In this document: positions 1 through 8,419 of the stretch, piece after piece
Position numbering within the stretch: the first letter of the stretch is position 1
How the letters are laid out: each line of letters begins with the position of its first letter
Source of the DNA: Flavobacterium sp.
GTDB lineage: Bacteria; Bacteroidota; Bacteroidia; Flavobacteriales; Flavobacteriaceae
DNA length: 63,859 nt
Assembly: GCA_020403245.1 (NCBI GenBank)
Contig: JADBYA010000014.1
Location: 1 to 63,859 of the forward strand
Reading direction: 5' to 3'
Notes under the pieces: generated by a model
What the model was told of the DNA's origin: nothing
What the model saw: only the letters and a program-made list of their open reading frames with translations
Database searches by the model: none
Position numbers and translations under genes: made by a program

Positions 1-1485
1 ACCGGCACCTTCGCCACAAGGATACAACCCTTTTATTTGTGGGTGTTCCAAAGTTTCGATATCACGAGGAATTCTAACGGGTGACGATGTTCTACTTTCG
101 GGTGCATGAAGAATAGCATCATTGGTCATATAGCCGCGCATGGCTTTCCCAAATTCAGTAAATCCTTCGCGCATAATCTGGGTTAAAAAACCAGGAAACA
201 CTTGTCCCATTTCTACCGAAGTGGTTCCGGGAACATAAGACGTTTTTGGAATGGATGCTGACACTTTACTTTGAGTAAAATCAATCAATCGTTGGGCGGG
301 AACTTTTTGGGTACTTCCAGCAAGAAGCCACGCTTTTTGTTCGATGCTTTTCTGAAATTCCATTCCGGCTAGCGCCCCAAATTTGGCAAATGGTTTGAAG
401 TCTTCTAGTTTTAATTCGACCACAATTCCGGAATTGGCTGTTGCTTGATCACGTTTGGACGGCGACCAACCGTTGGTTACTACTTCGCCCGGACTTGTAG
501 CGCAAGGTGCAATGACGCCTCCCGGACACATACAAAAAGAATACATGCCGCGACCATTGACTTGTTTTACAATCGAATATGGCGCTGGCGGCAGATAGTC
601 TCCACGAAAATCGCAACTGTACTGAATTTTATCAATCAATTCCTGTGGATGTTCGGCGCGAACGCCTAGTGCAAAAGGTTTGGCTTCGATTAGGATTTTT
701 TTTCTATCCAACAATTCAAAAATGTCCCGAGCGGAATGTCCTGTGGCAAGAATAACTTTGTTGGCTACAATAGTATCGCCATTTTGAGTAACTATTCCTT
801 GTATATCATTATTTTTTATAATGAAATCGGTAACGCGTGTTTCAAACAATACTTGTCCGCCACACTCAATAATCTTCTTTCGAATGTCTTGAATAATTTG
901 AGGCAATTTATTAGTTCCGATATGCGGATGCGCTTCTACTAAGATATCGGGAGTGGCACCGAACCCAACTAAAAGTTGCAGAATTCTATCCACATCGCCA
1001 CGTTTTTTGGAACGCGTGTATAATTTGCCATCAGAATAGGTTCCTGCGCCACCTTCGCCAAAACAATAATTAGAATCTTCATTCACAATATGATCCACAT
1101 TGATGGCTTTTAAATCGCGACGTCGTCCTCTAACGTCTTTTCCTCTTTCAATAACTATTGGTTTTAATCCCAATTCTATCAATTGTAGTGCTGCAAATAA
1201 TCCGGCTGGACCAGCACCAACGATAATTACTTCTTGGGAATTGGAAACATTTTGATAATCGGGAAGTGCTATTTTTTGTTCAGAATATTTTTCATCTATC
1301 AAATAAACCAAGACTTTAAGATTGACCTTTATTGCTTTTTGACGCGCATCGATAGAGCGTTTTAGAATTACAACTTTTTGAACCAATTTAGTAGAAACCC
1401 GAACTAGTTGTGCTACATGCTCATAGAGCAAATTTTCATTAGCTGCTATTTGGGGAGAAACTTGAATTAGTAGTTCTTGAGGCAT
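1..1485 (-). CDS. FAD-dependent dehydrogenase (COG2509-like), C-terminus cut by window edge
   Basis: An open frame runs from an ATG at 1485 through base 1 without a stop, giving 495 residues. About 85 residues of N-terminal domain precede a dinucleotide-binding motif, VIIVGAGPAGLFAAL, near residues 86-100. Further on are an ERGKDVRGRRRD stretch, a YCFGEGGAGTYSDGKL segment and, at the cut end, YPCGEGAGYAGG, which is the usual FAD-contacting C-terminal motif. This layout fits the family of uncharacterised FAD-dependent dehydrogenases of roughly 520 residues, so only a short tail should be missing. The substrate is unknown; a cytoplasmic flavin oxidoreductase is as far as the sequence goes. Only 33 bp separate its start from the stop of the DUF2891 gene upstream on the same strand, so the two may be co-transcribed. 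Confidence 0.85.
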   Translation of the reverse strand, partial: MPQELLIQVSPQIAANENLLYEHVAQLVRVSTKLVQKVVILKRSIDARQKAIKVNLKVLVYLIDEKYSEQKIALPDYQNVSNSQEVIIVGAGPAGLFAALQLIELGLKPIVIERGKDVRGRRRDLKAINVDHIVNEDSNYCFGEGGAGTYSDGKLYTRSKKRGDVDRILQLLVGFGATPDILVEAHPHIGTNKLPQIIQDIRKKIIECGGQVLFETRVTDFIIKNNDIQGIVTQNGDTIVANKVILATGHSARDIFELLDRKKILIEAKPFALGVRAEHPQELIDKIQYSCDFRGDYLPPAPYSIVKQVNGRGMYSFCMCPGGVIAPCATSPGEVVTNGWSPSKRDQATANSGIVVELKLEDFKPFAKFGALAGMEFQKSIEQKAWLLAGSTQKVPAQRLIDFTQSKVSASIPKTSYVPGTTSVEMGQVFPGFLTQIMREGFTEFGKAMRGYMTNDAILHAPESRTSSPVRIPRDIETLEHPQIKGLYPCGEGAG

Positions 1486-1518
1486 AAATAGATTTTTGAT
1501 AAAAGTAAGAAATTGAAT

Positions 1519-2571
1519 TTATCTGTTTTCTTCAAATGCTCGAAGAGCAAAGGATGCCAACCAGTGTTCTCCTTCATAATTGCCATCAACAACAGAGGGA
1601 AGTGAAAAATTGAAATGATAATCTGCCAAAGATTTCAAATGCTTGAACTCATTTGGGTATTGATTTATCAAATAATACATGTTCCAAGCGCGACTGAAAT
1701 TTAAGCCGTCAAGATGAACCAAATGACCATCGGTTCTATCGGAAACTCGAGCAACTTCCCATTTGAAATCTTTTTTGAATAGGTTGGGCGCAAACTTTTT
1801 TAGCCAAGATAGAAACACTGTTTTGGGTAAAATTCGTTGCATCAATGCCATTTCTTCGAGGCATGGCGATAGGAAATCAGTTCCGCTTGGTTCCCAGTTG
1901 AATGGGCAATTTTGATCTTTTTGATATAATCGAATGGCATTTTCTTCAATGCTTTTCAAGAGTAATTCGTTGTTAGAAAATAAAGCGTAATCCCAAGCAT
2001 TGGTTAACCCGAAAGCGGTATTGGAGTGCGTTCCTACCCGAACCGGATAGAGTAATTTGGGTAAAAACTCGATGTATCTTTCTATAATTATTGTGGAAAG
2101 TGGTTTTAGATTTTGAGCTAATTCGGCAGCAAAAGGTTCTGAGCTGGTTTCGAGTTCGAGTTGTAATTTGAGTAACCAGTTCCAACCATAAGTTCGTTCA
2201 AAAGATTTTTCGTGTTTTTTGTTGAGATAATCAATTTCTACCTGAATATTTGCTGCGGAAAGATTGGTTTTTAATTTTTGGATGATTAATTCTTTATTGG
2301 AAAGATTGGGAAACTTTTTAAGTAAATAAACCAAACTCCAATGGCCATGAACTGAGGAATGCCAATCGAAACAGCCATAAAATGTTGGGTGTAATTTTTT
2401 GGGCGATTGGATTTCGGTACTGTCAATGAGCAACTGCCCTAACTTATTAGGATATTCTTGCTGTATGCATTTTAATGGTAAACTGGCTAAATGATTGGCT
2501 TGTTGTAAAGTTAGTTCTTGAGAAAAAACTGTTGTAGAAATGATTATAAAAAATAATTTAAAAAATTTCAT
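1519..2571 (-). CDS. Exported DUF2891 family protein
   Basis: This 350-residue protein has an N-terminal signal peptide (basic start MKFFK, hydrophobic core, cut expected after about residue 18 at VFSQ). The mature part is rich in Trp, His and aromatic residues, with GCFDWHSSVHGHWSL near residue 65 and DFLSPCLEEMALM near residue 230. These match my knowledge of DUF2891 proteins, which resemble alpha/alpha-barrel hydrolases of unknown function. A periplasmic or surface enzyme acting on a glycan is a guess from fold resemblance only. The ATG at 2571 is the natural start because it opens the signal peptide. It is divergent from the small gene at 2631. Confidence 0.8.
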   Translation of the reverse strand: MKFFKLFFIIISTTVFSQELTLQQANHLASLPLKCIQQEYPNKLGQLLIDSTEIQSPKKLHPTFYGCFDWHSSVHGHWSLVYLLKKFPNLSNKELIIQKLKTNLSAANIQVEIDYLNKKHEKSFERTYGWNWLLKLQLELETSSEPFAAELAQNLKPLSTIIIERYIEFLPKLLYPVRVGTHSNTAFGLTNAWDYALFSNNELLLKSIEENAIRLYQKDQNCPFNWEPSGTDFLSPCLEEMALMQRILPKTVFLSWLKKFAPNLFKKDFKWEVARVSDRTDGHLVHLDGLNFSRAWNMYYLINQYPNEFKHLKSLADYHFNFSLPSVVDGNYEGEHWLASFALRAFEENR

Positions 2572-2586
2572 AGTGGTTTATTTTTT

Positions 2587-2594
2587 CAAATTTA
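2587..2594 (-). promoter_or_regulatory. Possible -7 box (TAAATTTG) for the DUF2891 gene
   Basis: On the minus strand the octamer TAAATTTG fits the Bacteroidota -7 consensus TAnnTTTG and lies 16 bp upstream of the ATG at 2571. No clear -33 TTG is seen at the usual distance and the implied leader is short, so this is only a candidate. Confidence 0.25.
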
Positions 2595-2603
2595 GCAAAA
2601 AGT

Positions 2604-2611
2604 TACCTTTG
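2604..2611 (+). promoter_or_regulatory. Possible -7 box (TACCTTTG) for the 79-residue gene
   Basis: TACCTTTG fits TAnnTTTG and ends 19 bp before the ATG at 2631, in the divergent gap 2572-2630. No good -33 element is visible. An octamer of this kind arises fairly often by chance in AT-rich DNA, so confidence is low. Confidence 0.3.
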
Positions 2612-2630
2612 ATGTTACTTAAAAGAAATT

Positions 2631-2870
2631 ATGTCAAGACAAATAAAACTAATTTGGGATTTTAGAGGAGAAGCTTCGGCCAAAACAGCGGAGCATCATG
2701 AGATTCATTTAAAAGAATATATTGCTATTGAAAAACTTCCCATTAACATAACGGGGTTTGAAATAAAAAACGAACTGCATGCTATTGCTTTTATGGTGGT
2801 AACAGATGAAAATATGATTGCAGTTAGAGATGCTTTAAAACCGCATCGTGGGGCAATTTTTGAAAGTTAA
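2631..2870 (+). CDS. Small conserved-looking protein of unknown function (79 aa)
   Basis: The product is a 79-residue soluble protein with no signal peptide or membrane segment. The frame is complete, with an ATG start 60 bp from the divergent DUF2891 gene and a stop just before a palindromic terminator-like element. The sequence has an amphipathic, alpha-beta look (GFEIKNELHAIAFMVVTDEN) and ends GAIFES. I do not recognise a named family. It is kept as real because it fills the divergent gap neatly, reads on the strand opposite both neighbours, has its own candidate -7 box and is followed by a terminator-like hairpin. Confidence 0.65.
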   Translation: MSRQIKLIWDFRGEASAKTAEHHEIHLKEYIAIEKLPINITGFEIKNELHAIAFMVVTDENMIAVRDALKPHRGAIFES

Positions 2871-2881
2871 ATTCCAATAAA

Positions 2882-2923
2882 AAATTCCAAATTCCAATAA
2901 AATTTAGATGGAATTTGGAATTT
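2882..2923. terminator. 15-bp perfect inverted repeat between convergent genes; probable bidirectional terminator
   Basis: The arms AAATTCCAAATTCCA (2882-2896) and TGGAATTTGGAATTT (2909-2923) are exact reverse complements around a 12-nt loop. The element lies between the stop of the small gene at 2870 and the stop of recQ at 2942, so it could end transcription from both sides. The arms are built from the repeating unit AATTCC, and extra single copies lie at about 2870-2878 and 2931-2938. That suggests a small repetitive intergenic element as well as a hairpin. The stem is AT-rich, so its strength as a terminator is uncertain. Confidence 0.55.
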
Positions 2924-2941
2924 ACTGTTTTGGAATTTCTG

Positions 2942-5137
2942 TTAATTCGCCACTTCGCTAATAAATTTGATGCGCATCAGACGTAATTCTTCGATATCAT
3001 AATCGCCATCAAATTCCTTTAAAGCTTTTTCAATATTATCAGTTTCTGAATCCATAAAATAGTCATGAATTTCTTCTTGTTGCTCTTCATCCAAAATTTC
3101 ATTAATCCAATATTTAATATTCAATTTAGTACCCGAGTAGACAATTTGCTCCATTTCTTTGAGTAAATCGTCCATTTTCATCCCTTTGGCTTTGGCAATA
3201 TCTTCGAGCGATAATTTTCGGTCAATGTTTTGAATGATATACAATTTATTCGCAGAATTAGCGCCAGTAGATTTTACTACTAAATCATCTGGTCGAATGA
3301 TATCATTTTCGTCAACATATCGTGAAATAAGTTCTACAAATGCAGTACCATATTTTTTTGCTTTTCCTTCTCCTACTCCATGAACATTGCTCAATTCTTC
3401 AATTGTAATAGGATATTTCAACGCCATATCTTCTAATGATGGATCTTGAAAAACAACAAATGGTGGAACACCTAGTTTTTTGGCTTCTTTTTTACGTAAA
3501 TCACGAAGCATGCTCATCAATGCTTCATCGGCTGTTCCACTAGATTTTGCAGCAGTCATTATTGCATCATCTTCGGCTTCGTTATATTCATGATCTTCTG
3601 ACATCATGAACGATGTTGGATTTTTGATAAAATTATGACCTTTTTCGGAAACTTTTAAAATACCATAAGTTTCTATGTCTTTGGTAAGCATTCCATCAAC
3701 TAAAACCTGACGAATTAATGCCATCCAATAACGTTCTTCATGGTCGCTGCCTATGCCAAAGAATTTTTGAGTATCGGTTCTGTGTGCTTTTATTGTGGCG
3801 TTTACTCTTCCGATTAAAGTGAATACTATTTCTTTGGATTTGTATAAATACTTTGTATCACGAACTACTTCGAGAAGTTTTTTAACATTGTCTTTGGCTT
3901 CAACTTTGGCTTTTGGATTACGAACATTATCATCCATATCGGCACCTTCGCCGTTTTCGCTATCAAACTCTTCACCAAAATAGTGCAATAAAAATTTACG
4001 ACGAGACATAGATGTTTCGGCATAAGCGACTACTTCTTGCAACAAGGCAAAACCAATTTCTTGCTCTGCAACGGGTTTCCCCGACATGAATTTTTCTAAT
4101 TTTTCAACGTCTTTATAAGAGTAATATGCCATACAATAACCTTCGCCACCATCTCTTCCTGCGCGTCCTGTTTCTTGGTAGTAACTTTCTAGAGATTTTG
4201 GTATATCATGGTGAATCACAAAACGAACATCGGGTTTGTCGATTCCCATTCCAAATGCAATCGTAGCCACAACCACATCAACATCTTCCATCAAAAACAT
4301 ATCTTGATGCTTTGCTCGAGTTTTTGCATCCAAGCCAGCGTGATATGGAACAGCACTAATACCATTTACTTGCAACACTTCTGCAATTTCTTCAACTTTC
4401 TTGCGACTTAAGCAATAGATAATGCCCGATTTACCCTTGTGTTGTTTAATAAAGCGAATGATATCAGACTCAATGTTTTTGGTCTTGGTGCGTACTTCGT
4501 AAAATAAATTTGGTCTGTTAAATGATGCTTTAAAAGTAGTTGCATCAACCATATCCAAATTCTTTAAAATATCTTCTTGCACTTTTGGGGTAGCAGTTGC
4601 TGTTAAACCAATAACAGGAACATCACCTATTAGTTTTATAATAGTTCTTAAATTTCTATATTCGGGTCTAAAATCATGACCCCATTCAGAGATGCAGTGT
4701 GCTTCATCAATCGCTACAAAGGAAATTTTCACACTTCGAAGAAACTCTACATATTCTTCTTTAGTTAATGACTCAGGAGCTACATATAATAATTTTGTAA
4801 TTCCAGAAGTGATATCTTTTTTAACTTGATTGATTTCGGTTTTAGTCAGCGACGAATTTAATACATGGGCAATGCCATTTTCAGATGACAAGCTTCTAAT
4901 GGCATCGACTTGATTTTTCATTAATGCAATCAAAGGGGAAACAACTATAGCTGTTCCTTCCTGAATTAAAGCGGGTAATTGATAGCATAAAGACTTTCCT
5001 CCGCCTGTTGGCATAATTACGAAAGTATTATTTTGAGTAATAATACTTTTAATAACTTGTTCCTGTAATCCTTTAAATTGGCTAAAACCAAAATACTTTT
5101 TTAATTCCTTGTAGATGTCAATTTCGTTTAAATTCAT
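2942..5137 (-). CDS. recQ: ATP-dependent DNA helicase RecQ
   Basis: This 731-residue superfamily-2 helicase unwinds DNA 3' to 5' during recombination and replication-fork repair. Walker A is at residues 43-50 (PTGGGKSL), the DEAH box is in AIDEAHCISEWGHDF near 140-155, the SAT-like motif is LTATATPK near 180, and motif VI is in QETGRAGRDG near 315. These are followed by an RQC region and an HRDC domain near 530-600. The last 100 residues form a helix-turn-helix-like tail (SLEDIAKAKGMKMDDLL) ending in acidic sequence, usual for RecQ of this length in Bacteroidota. It starts at an ATG and is divergent from kdsD across an 85-bp gap. Confidence 0.96.
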   Translation of the reverse strand: MNLNEIDIYKELKKYFGFSQFKGLQEQVIKSIITQNNTFVIMPTGGGKSLCYQLPALIQEGTAIVVSPLIALMKNQVDAIRSLSSENGIAHVLNSSLTKTEINQVKKDITSGITKLLYVAPESLTKEEYVEFLRSVKISFVAIDEAHCISEWGHDFRPEYRNLRTIIKLIGDVPVIGLTATATPKVQEDILKNLDMVDATTFKASFNRPNLFYEVRTKTKNIESDIIRFIKQHKGKSGIIYCLSRKKVEEIAEVLQVNGISAVPYHAGLDAKTRAKHQDMFLMEDVDVVVATIAFGMGIDKPDVRFVIHHDIPKSLESYYQETGRAGRDGGEGYCMAYYSYKDVEKLEKFMSGKPVAEQEIGFALLQEVVAYAETSMSRRKFLLHYFGEEFDSENGEGADMDDNVRNPKAKVEAKDNVKKLLEVVRDTKYLYKSKEIVFTLIGRVNATIKAHRTDTQKFFGIGSDHEERYWMALIRQVLVDGMLTKDIETYGILKVSEKGHNFIKNPTSFMMSEDHEYNEAEDDAIMTAAKSSGTADEALMSMLRDLRKKEAKKLGVPPFVVFQDPSLEDMALKYPITIEELSNVHGVGEGKAKKYGTAFVELISRYVDENDIIRPDDLVVKSTGANSANKLYIIQNIDRKLSLEDIAKAKGMKMDDLLKEMEQIVYSGTKLNIKYWINEILDEEQQEEIHDYFMDSETDNIEKALKEFDGDYDIEELRLMRIKFISEVAN

Positions 5138-5160
5138 TCTGTGTTAATGGTATTTTTACA

Positions 5161-5168
5161 TAAATTTG
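5161..5168 (+). promoter_or_regulatory. Possible -7 box (TAAATTTG) for the kdsD-tatC operon
   Basis: TAAATTTG fits the Bacteroidota TAnnTTTG box and would place the transcript start near 5175, leaving a leader of about 48 nt before the TTG codon at 5223. The -33 region (around 5135-5143) shows only TGTG, not a clean TTG. Confidence 0.35.
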
Positions 5169-5201
5169 CAAACATAAAGATACGACTTTCTTTAACACAC
5201 A

Positions 5202-5209
5202 CAAATTTA
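5202..5209 (-). promoter_or_regulatory. Possible -7 box (TAAATTTG on the minus strand) for recQ
   Basis: The same octamer, read on the minus strand, lies about 65 bp upstream of the recQ ATG in the shared gap 5138-5222. Two correctly oriented copies in one 85-bp divergent gap is more than chance would usually give, but no proper -33 element was found for either. Confidence 0.33.
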
Positions 5210-5222
5210 TATTATTTCAATT

Positions 5223-6188
5223 TTGATAACTAAAGAAAAAATTCTAGAAGCAGCAAAAAACACCATTTTATCCGAAAGTATAGCCATAGCCAAATTGGTC
5301 GATTTTTTGGATGATAATTTTGTGAAAACTGTAGAAATCATCTATAATTCAACTGGGCGATTGGTTGTAACTGGAATTGGAAAAAGCGCTATTATTGCCC
5401 AAAAAATTGTAGCCACTTTAAATTCTACAGGAACTCCTTCCCTTTTCCTTCATGCTTCAGAAGCCATTCATGGTGATTTAGGTATGGTTCAACCTGGTGA
5501 CGTACTGATTTGTATTTCAAAAAGTGGTAACAGTCCAGAGATAAAAGTATTGGTTCCATTATTAAAAAGATTTGGAAACAAATTGGTCGCTATAACCGGA
5601 AATACAACTTCATTCTTAGGCAAAGAAGCCGATTATGTTTTGAATACCTATGTGGAAAGTGAAGCATGCCCCAATAATTTAGCACCCACAAACAGTACAA
5701 CCGCTCAATTAGTTATGGGTGATGCTATTGCCGTTTGCCTAATGGAAATGAAAAACTTCACTACCGAAGATTTTGCCAAATATCATCCTGGTGGTGCTTT
5801 AGGTAAAAAACTAATGCTTCGTGTTAAGGATATGCTTGATACAACTCATAAACCTATCGTTGCTCCTAACTCTAGCATCAAAACTGTTATTGTTGAAATA
5901 TCCGAAAAACGATTAGGTGTTACAGCTGTTGTGGATAAGGACAAAGTAATCGGAATTATTACCGATGGTGACCTCAGACGAATGTTGAATAAATCGGAAA
6001 CAATATCTGGTTTGACAGCCGTTGATATTATGACAAAAAATCCAAAAATGGTTAAGTCTACCGATTTAGTGAGCGATGCTTTGAATATTTTAGAAGATTT
6101 TTCTATTACCCAATTAGTTGTGGTAGATAATGGTGAATACAAAGGAGTACTTCATTTACATGACATTTTAAAAGAAGGCATTGTATAA
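5223..6188 (+). CDS. kdsD: D-arabinose 5-phosphate isomerase (KpsF/GutQ/KdsD family), TTG start
   Basis: This 321-residue sugar-phosphate isomerase converts ribulose 5-phosphate to arabinose 5-phosphate, the first step toward Kdo for lipid A-core. The N-terminal SIS domain shows TGIGKSAIIAQKI near residues 50-62 and the ISKSGNSPE loop near 98-106. HPGGALGKKL near 190 is the family linker. Two CBS domains fill residues 205-321. The only reasonable start is TTG at 5223: the first internal ATG lies deep in the SIS domain and the TTG-led frame gives the full family length. The stop overlaps the tatC start (TAATG). It heads a rightward operon that also holds lptB, so two LPS functions are together. 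Confidence 0.93.
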   Translation: MITKEKILEAAKNTILSESIAIAKLVDFLDDNFVKTVEIIYNSTGRLVVTGIGKSAIIAQKIVATLNSTGTPSLFLHASEAIHGDLGMVQPGDVLICISKSGNSPEIKVLVPLLKRFGNKLVAITGNTTSFLGKEADYVLNTYVESEACPNNLAPTNSTTAQLVMGDAIAVCLMEMKNFTTEDFAKYHPGGALGKKLMLRVKDMLDTTHKPIVAPNSSIKTVIVEISEKRLGVTAVVDKDKVIGIITDGDLRRMLNKSETISGLTAVDIMTKNPKMVKSTDLVSDALNILEDFSITQLVVVDNGEYKGVLHLHDILKEGIV

Positions 6189-7012
6189 TGGCAAAAAAAA
6201 CGCTCGGAGAAATGTCGTTCCTAGACCATCTTGAAGAATTAAGATGGCTTTTAGTGAGAAGTACGATTGCCATTGTGGTCATTGCTGGTGCTTGTTATTT
6301 TATTGATGATTATATTTTTGACACCATTATTTTTGGCCCAAAAGACCCCAATTTTATTACTTATCGCTTTTTTTGTCAATTAACACGTTTTTGTGGTGTG
6401 GATGATAGCTATGCTTGTGCCACTGAATTTTCATTTATCATTCAAAATACAGAAGTGGGTGGACAATTTTCAATTTACCTTTGGATTTTAATAACAGCTG
6501 GGTTCATTCTTGGTTTCCCTTATATTCTTTATGAATTTTGGCGATTTATAAGTCCGGCATTATATGATAACGAACGCAAAAAAGCGGGACTTTTTATTAT
6601 AGTCTCTTCTGTATTGTTTTTTATTGGAGTGCTTTTTGGCTATTTTGTTATTGTTCCATTATCCATTAATTTCTTTGGAACATTCAATGTGAGTAAAACT
6701 ATTGTGAATCAATTTACCGTTGACTCCTATATTAGCATGATTAAAACGTCAGTCATCGTTAGTGGATTAGTATTTGAATTACCTATTATCATTTACTTTC
6801 TAACCAAATTAGGCCTTGTAACTCCTGCATTTTTAAGAAAATATAGAAGAGCCGCCATTGTAATCATACTTATTGTAGCTGCTATAGCTACACCTCCTGA
6901 CATTCCGAGTCAAGTAGTCGTTTCTATTCCAATTTTGATTTTGTATGAAGTAAGTATTTTAATTTCTGCTGTTGTTGTAAAAAAAGAAAAAGAAAATGAG
7001 CAAATTAGTTGA
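6188..7012 (+). CDS. tatC: Twin-arginine protein translocase subunit TatC
   Basis: TatC is the inner-membrane receptor of the Tat export pathway, which binds twin-arginine signal peptides of folded substrates. The 274-residue product has the N-terminal signature FLDHLEELRW near residues 11-20 and YILYEFWRFISPALY in the first half. There are six hydrophobic segments and the late pattern IATPPDIPSQ. A family-typical Bacteroidota insertion with several cysteines (CQLTRFCGVDDSYAC) lies in the first periplasmic loop, near residues 60-75. The start overlaps the kdsD stop by one base. The next gene begins 17 bp before this one ends, so translation is probably coupled. Confidence 0.95.
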   Translation: MAKKTLGEMSFLDHLEELRWLLVRSTIAIVVIAGACYFIDDYIFDTIIFGPKDPNFITYRFFCQLTRFCGVDDSYACATEFSFIIQNTEVGGQFSIYLWILITAGFILGFPYILYEFWRFISPALYDNERKKAGLFIIVSSVLFFIGVLFGYFVIVPLSINFFGTFNVSKTIVNQFTVDSYISMIKTSVIVSGLVFELPIIIYFLTKLGLVTPAFLRKYRRAAIVIILIVAAIATPPDIPSQVVVSIPILILYEVSILISAVVVKKEKENEQIS

Positions 7013-7343
7013 AGAATTTAACGATTATCGTTCTAGAATGAACGAAAAATTATTGGCTGACAATCATAAAATTATAAAACGAATTTTCAATCTCGACACC
7101 AATGCCTATGCAGCAGGAGCTTTGGACGTTAAAACCAAAGAACTATTGGGATTAGTAGCATCAACTGTTTTACGCTGTGATGATTGTATCAAATACCATT
7201 TGGAAACCAGTTATAAAGAAGGAATTACCAAGGAAGAAATGATGGAAGCTATGGGAATTGCAACTTTGGTTGGCGGAACCATTGTTATTCCACATTTGAG
7301 AAGAGCTTATGAATTTTGGGAAGCGTTAGAAGAAATCAAATAA
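6996..7343 (+). CDS. Carboxymuconolactone decarboxylase / AhpD-like family protein
   Basis: The product is 115 residues and helical, with the AhpD-like motif LRCDDCIKYHLETS near residues 60-73: two cysteines three residues apart, then a histidine. This is the thiol pair used in alkylhydroperoxidase-type members. Many family members are small peroxide-reducing or uncharacterised enzymes, so a thiol-redox role in the cytoplasm is the likely reading, not true carboxymuconolactone decarboxylation. It overlaps tatC by 17 bp and belongs to the kdsD-tatC-lptB transcription unit. No sign of decay. Confidence 0.85.
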   Translation: MSKLVEEFNDYRSRMNEKLLADNHKIIKRIFNLDTNAYAAGALDVKTKELLGLVASTVLRCDDCIKYHLETSYKEGITKEEMMEAMGIATLVGGTIVIPHLRRAYEFWEALEEIK

Positions 7344-7362
7344 TTGTTAATGTGTGGATTTG

Positions 7363-7386
7363 GTTATTTGTTTATTCGTTTATTTG
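7363..7386 (+). repeat. Three tandem 8-bp copies upstream of lptB
   Basis: The 86-bp gap 7344-7429 holds GTTATTTG, TTTATTCG and TTTATTTG back to back, followed by TATAAACT. It is a short degenerate tandem repeat with no clear promoter or hairpin. It may be simple slippage sequence; a regulatory role for lptB cannot be shown from the sequence. Confidence 0.5.
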
Positions 7387-7429
7387 TATAAACTAAGTAC
7401 CAAGAGATACTGAAATAAATTCAGCATAA

Positions 7430-8170
7430 ATGAAATTAAGAGCAGAAAATTTAGTCAAAACCTACAAAGGACGAAGTGTTGTAAAAGGCATTTCTGTTGA
7501 AGTAAACCAAGGAGAAATTGTGGGACTATTGGGTCCAAATGGTGCCGGAAAAACTACTTCTTTCTATATGATTGTAGGATTGGTAAAACCCAATTCAGGA
7601 AAAATATTTCTTGACGATATGGATATTACTGATTTTCCAATGTACAAACGTGCACAAAACGGTATTGGTTATTTAGCACAAGAAGCCTCTGTTTTCAGAA
7701 AATTAAGTATTGAAGACAATATTTTGAGTGTGCTGCAATTGACCAAGCTTTCCAAAGAAGAACAAGTGGCAAAAATGGAAAGCTTAATTGCTGAATTTGG
7801 TTTGGAACATATCCGTACCAATCGCGGCGATTTACTATCAGGTGGCGAAAGACGACGAACTGAAATTGCGAGAGCTTTAGCCACTGACCCAAAATTCATC
7901 TTACTCGATGAGCCATTTGCCGGAGTTGATCCAGTGGCAGTAGAAGATATTCAAAGAATTGTAGCGCAATTGAAAAACAAAAACATCGGAATATTAATTA
8001 CCGACCATAATGTTCAGGAAACTTTAGCTATAACTGATAAAACCTACCTAATGTTTGAAGGAGGCATTCTAAAAGCGGGAATTCCAGAAGAACTAGCCGC
8101 AGACGAAATGGTGAGAAAGGTGTATCTCGGACAAAACTTTGAATTGCGAAAAAAGAAATTACATTTTTAG
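7430..8170 (+). CDS. lptB: LPS export ABC transporter ATP-binding protein LptB
   Basis: This 246-residue ATPase drives the LptFG complex that extracts LPS from the inner membrane and pushes it along the Lpt bridge. The sequence has Walker [14 protein letters not shown] (near 34-46), a Q-loop in [11 protein letters not shown], the signature [16 protein letters not shown] (near 137-152), Walker [14 protein letters not shown] (near 159-171) and the switch histidine in [10 protein letters not shown]. The double-arginine signature and the C-terminal extension after the D-loop are usual for LptB and set it apart from generic ABC ATPases. The ATG lies 86 bp after the preceding stop. It is followed after 4 bp by a small membrane protein gene. 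Confidence 0.95.
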   Translation: MKLRAENLVKTYKGRSVVKGISVEVNQGEIVGLLGPNGAGKTTSFYMIVGLVKPNSGKIFLDDMDITDFPMYKRAQNGIGYLAQEASVFRKLSIEDNILSVLQLTKLSKEEQVAKMESLIAEFGLEHIRTNRGDLLSGGERRRTEIARALATDPKFILLDEPFAGVDPVAVEDIQRIVAQLKNKNIGILITDHNVQETLAITDKTYLMFEGGILKAGIPEELAADEMVRKVYLGQNFELRKKKLHF

Positions 8171-8174
8171 AACT

Positions 8175-8405
8175 ATGCAAAGTCCAAGTAAAGAAATTTT
8201 GCAAAGTTGGCATGATGATGCTAACAACTGGAAATGGGGAATATTTTATTTTAACCCAAAGGATAAAAGAATTTTTATTGACAAACCCAATCCAGATTTT
8301 GGAACTACTTTGAATTTTGCAAATCCAAAATCTTATTTAGTAGTAGCAATGGCATTATTGTTTTTCGGATTTATACTATATATGATAACAAAAAAAGCTT
8401 CTTAA
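8175..8405 (+). CDS. Small DUF5808-like protein with C-terminal membrane helix
   Basis: The product is 76 residues from the ATG at 8175; a longer frame from TTG at 8139 would overlap lptB and is less likely. Residues 9-45 carry a Trp/Tyr/Asn-rich motif (NNWKWGIFYFNPKDKRIF, then TLNFANP) that I associate with DUF5808. One hydrophobic segment (residues 50-70, VVAMALLFFGFILYMI) follows, ending with KKAS. It is probably an inner-membrane-anchored small protein of unknown role. It starts 4 bp after lptB and its stop codon lies in the loop of the terminator that also ends pssA. Confidence 0.75.
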   Translation: MQSPSKEILQSWHDDANNWKWGIFYFNPKDKRIFIDKPNPDFGTTLNFANPKSYLVVAMALLFFGFILYMITKKAS

Positions 8406-8419
8406 ACAGAAGCTTTTTT
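8391..8419. terminator. Bidirectional intrinsic terminator shared by the lptB operon and pssA
   Basis: AAAAAAGCTTCT (8391-8402) pairs perfectly with AGAAGCTTTTTT (8408-8419) across a 5-nt loop. Read rightward it is a hairpin ending in a T-run; read leftward it is the same. The TAA of the DUF5808 gene (8403-8405) and the TAA of pssA (complement of 8402-8404) both fall at the loop, so the two coding regions overlap by 4 bp inside the hairpin. Confidence 0.85.
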
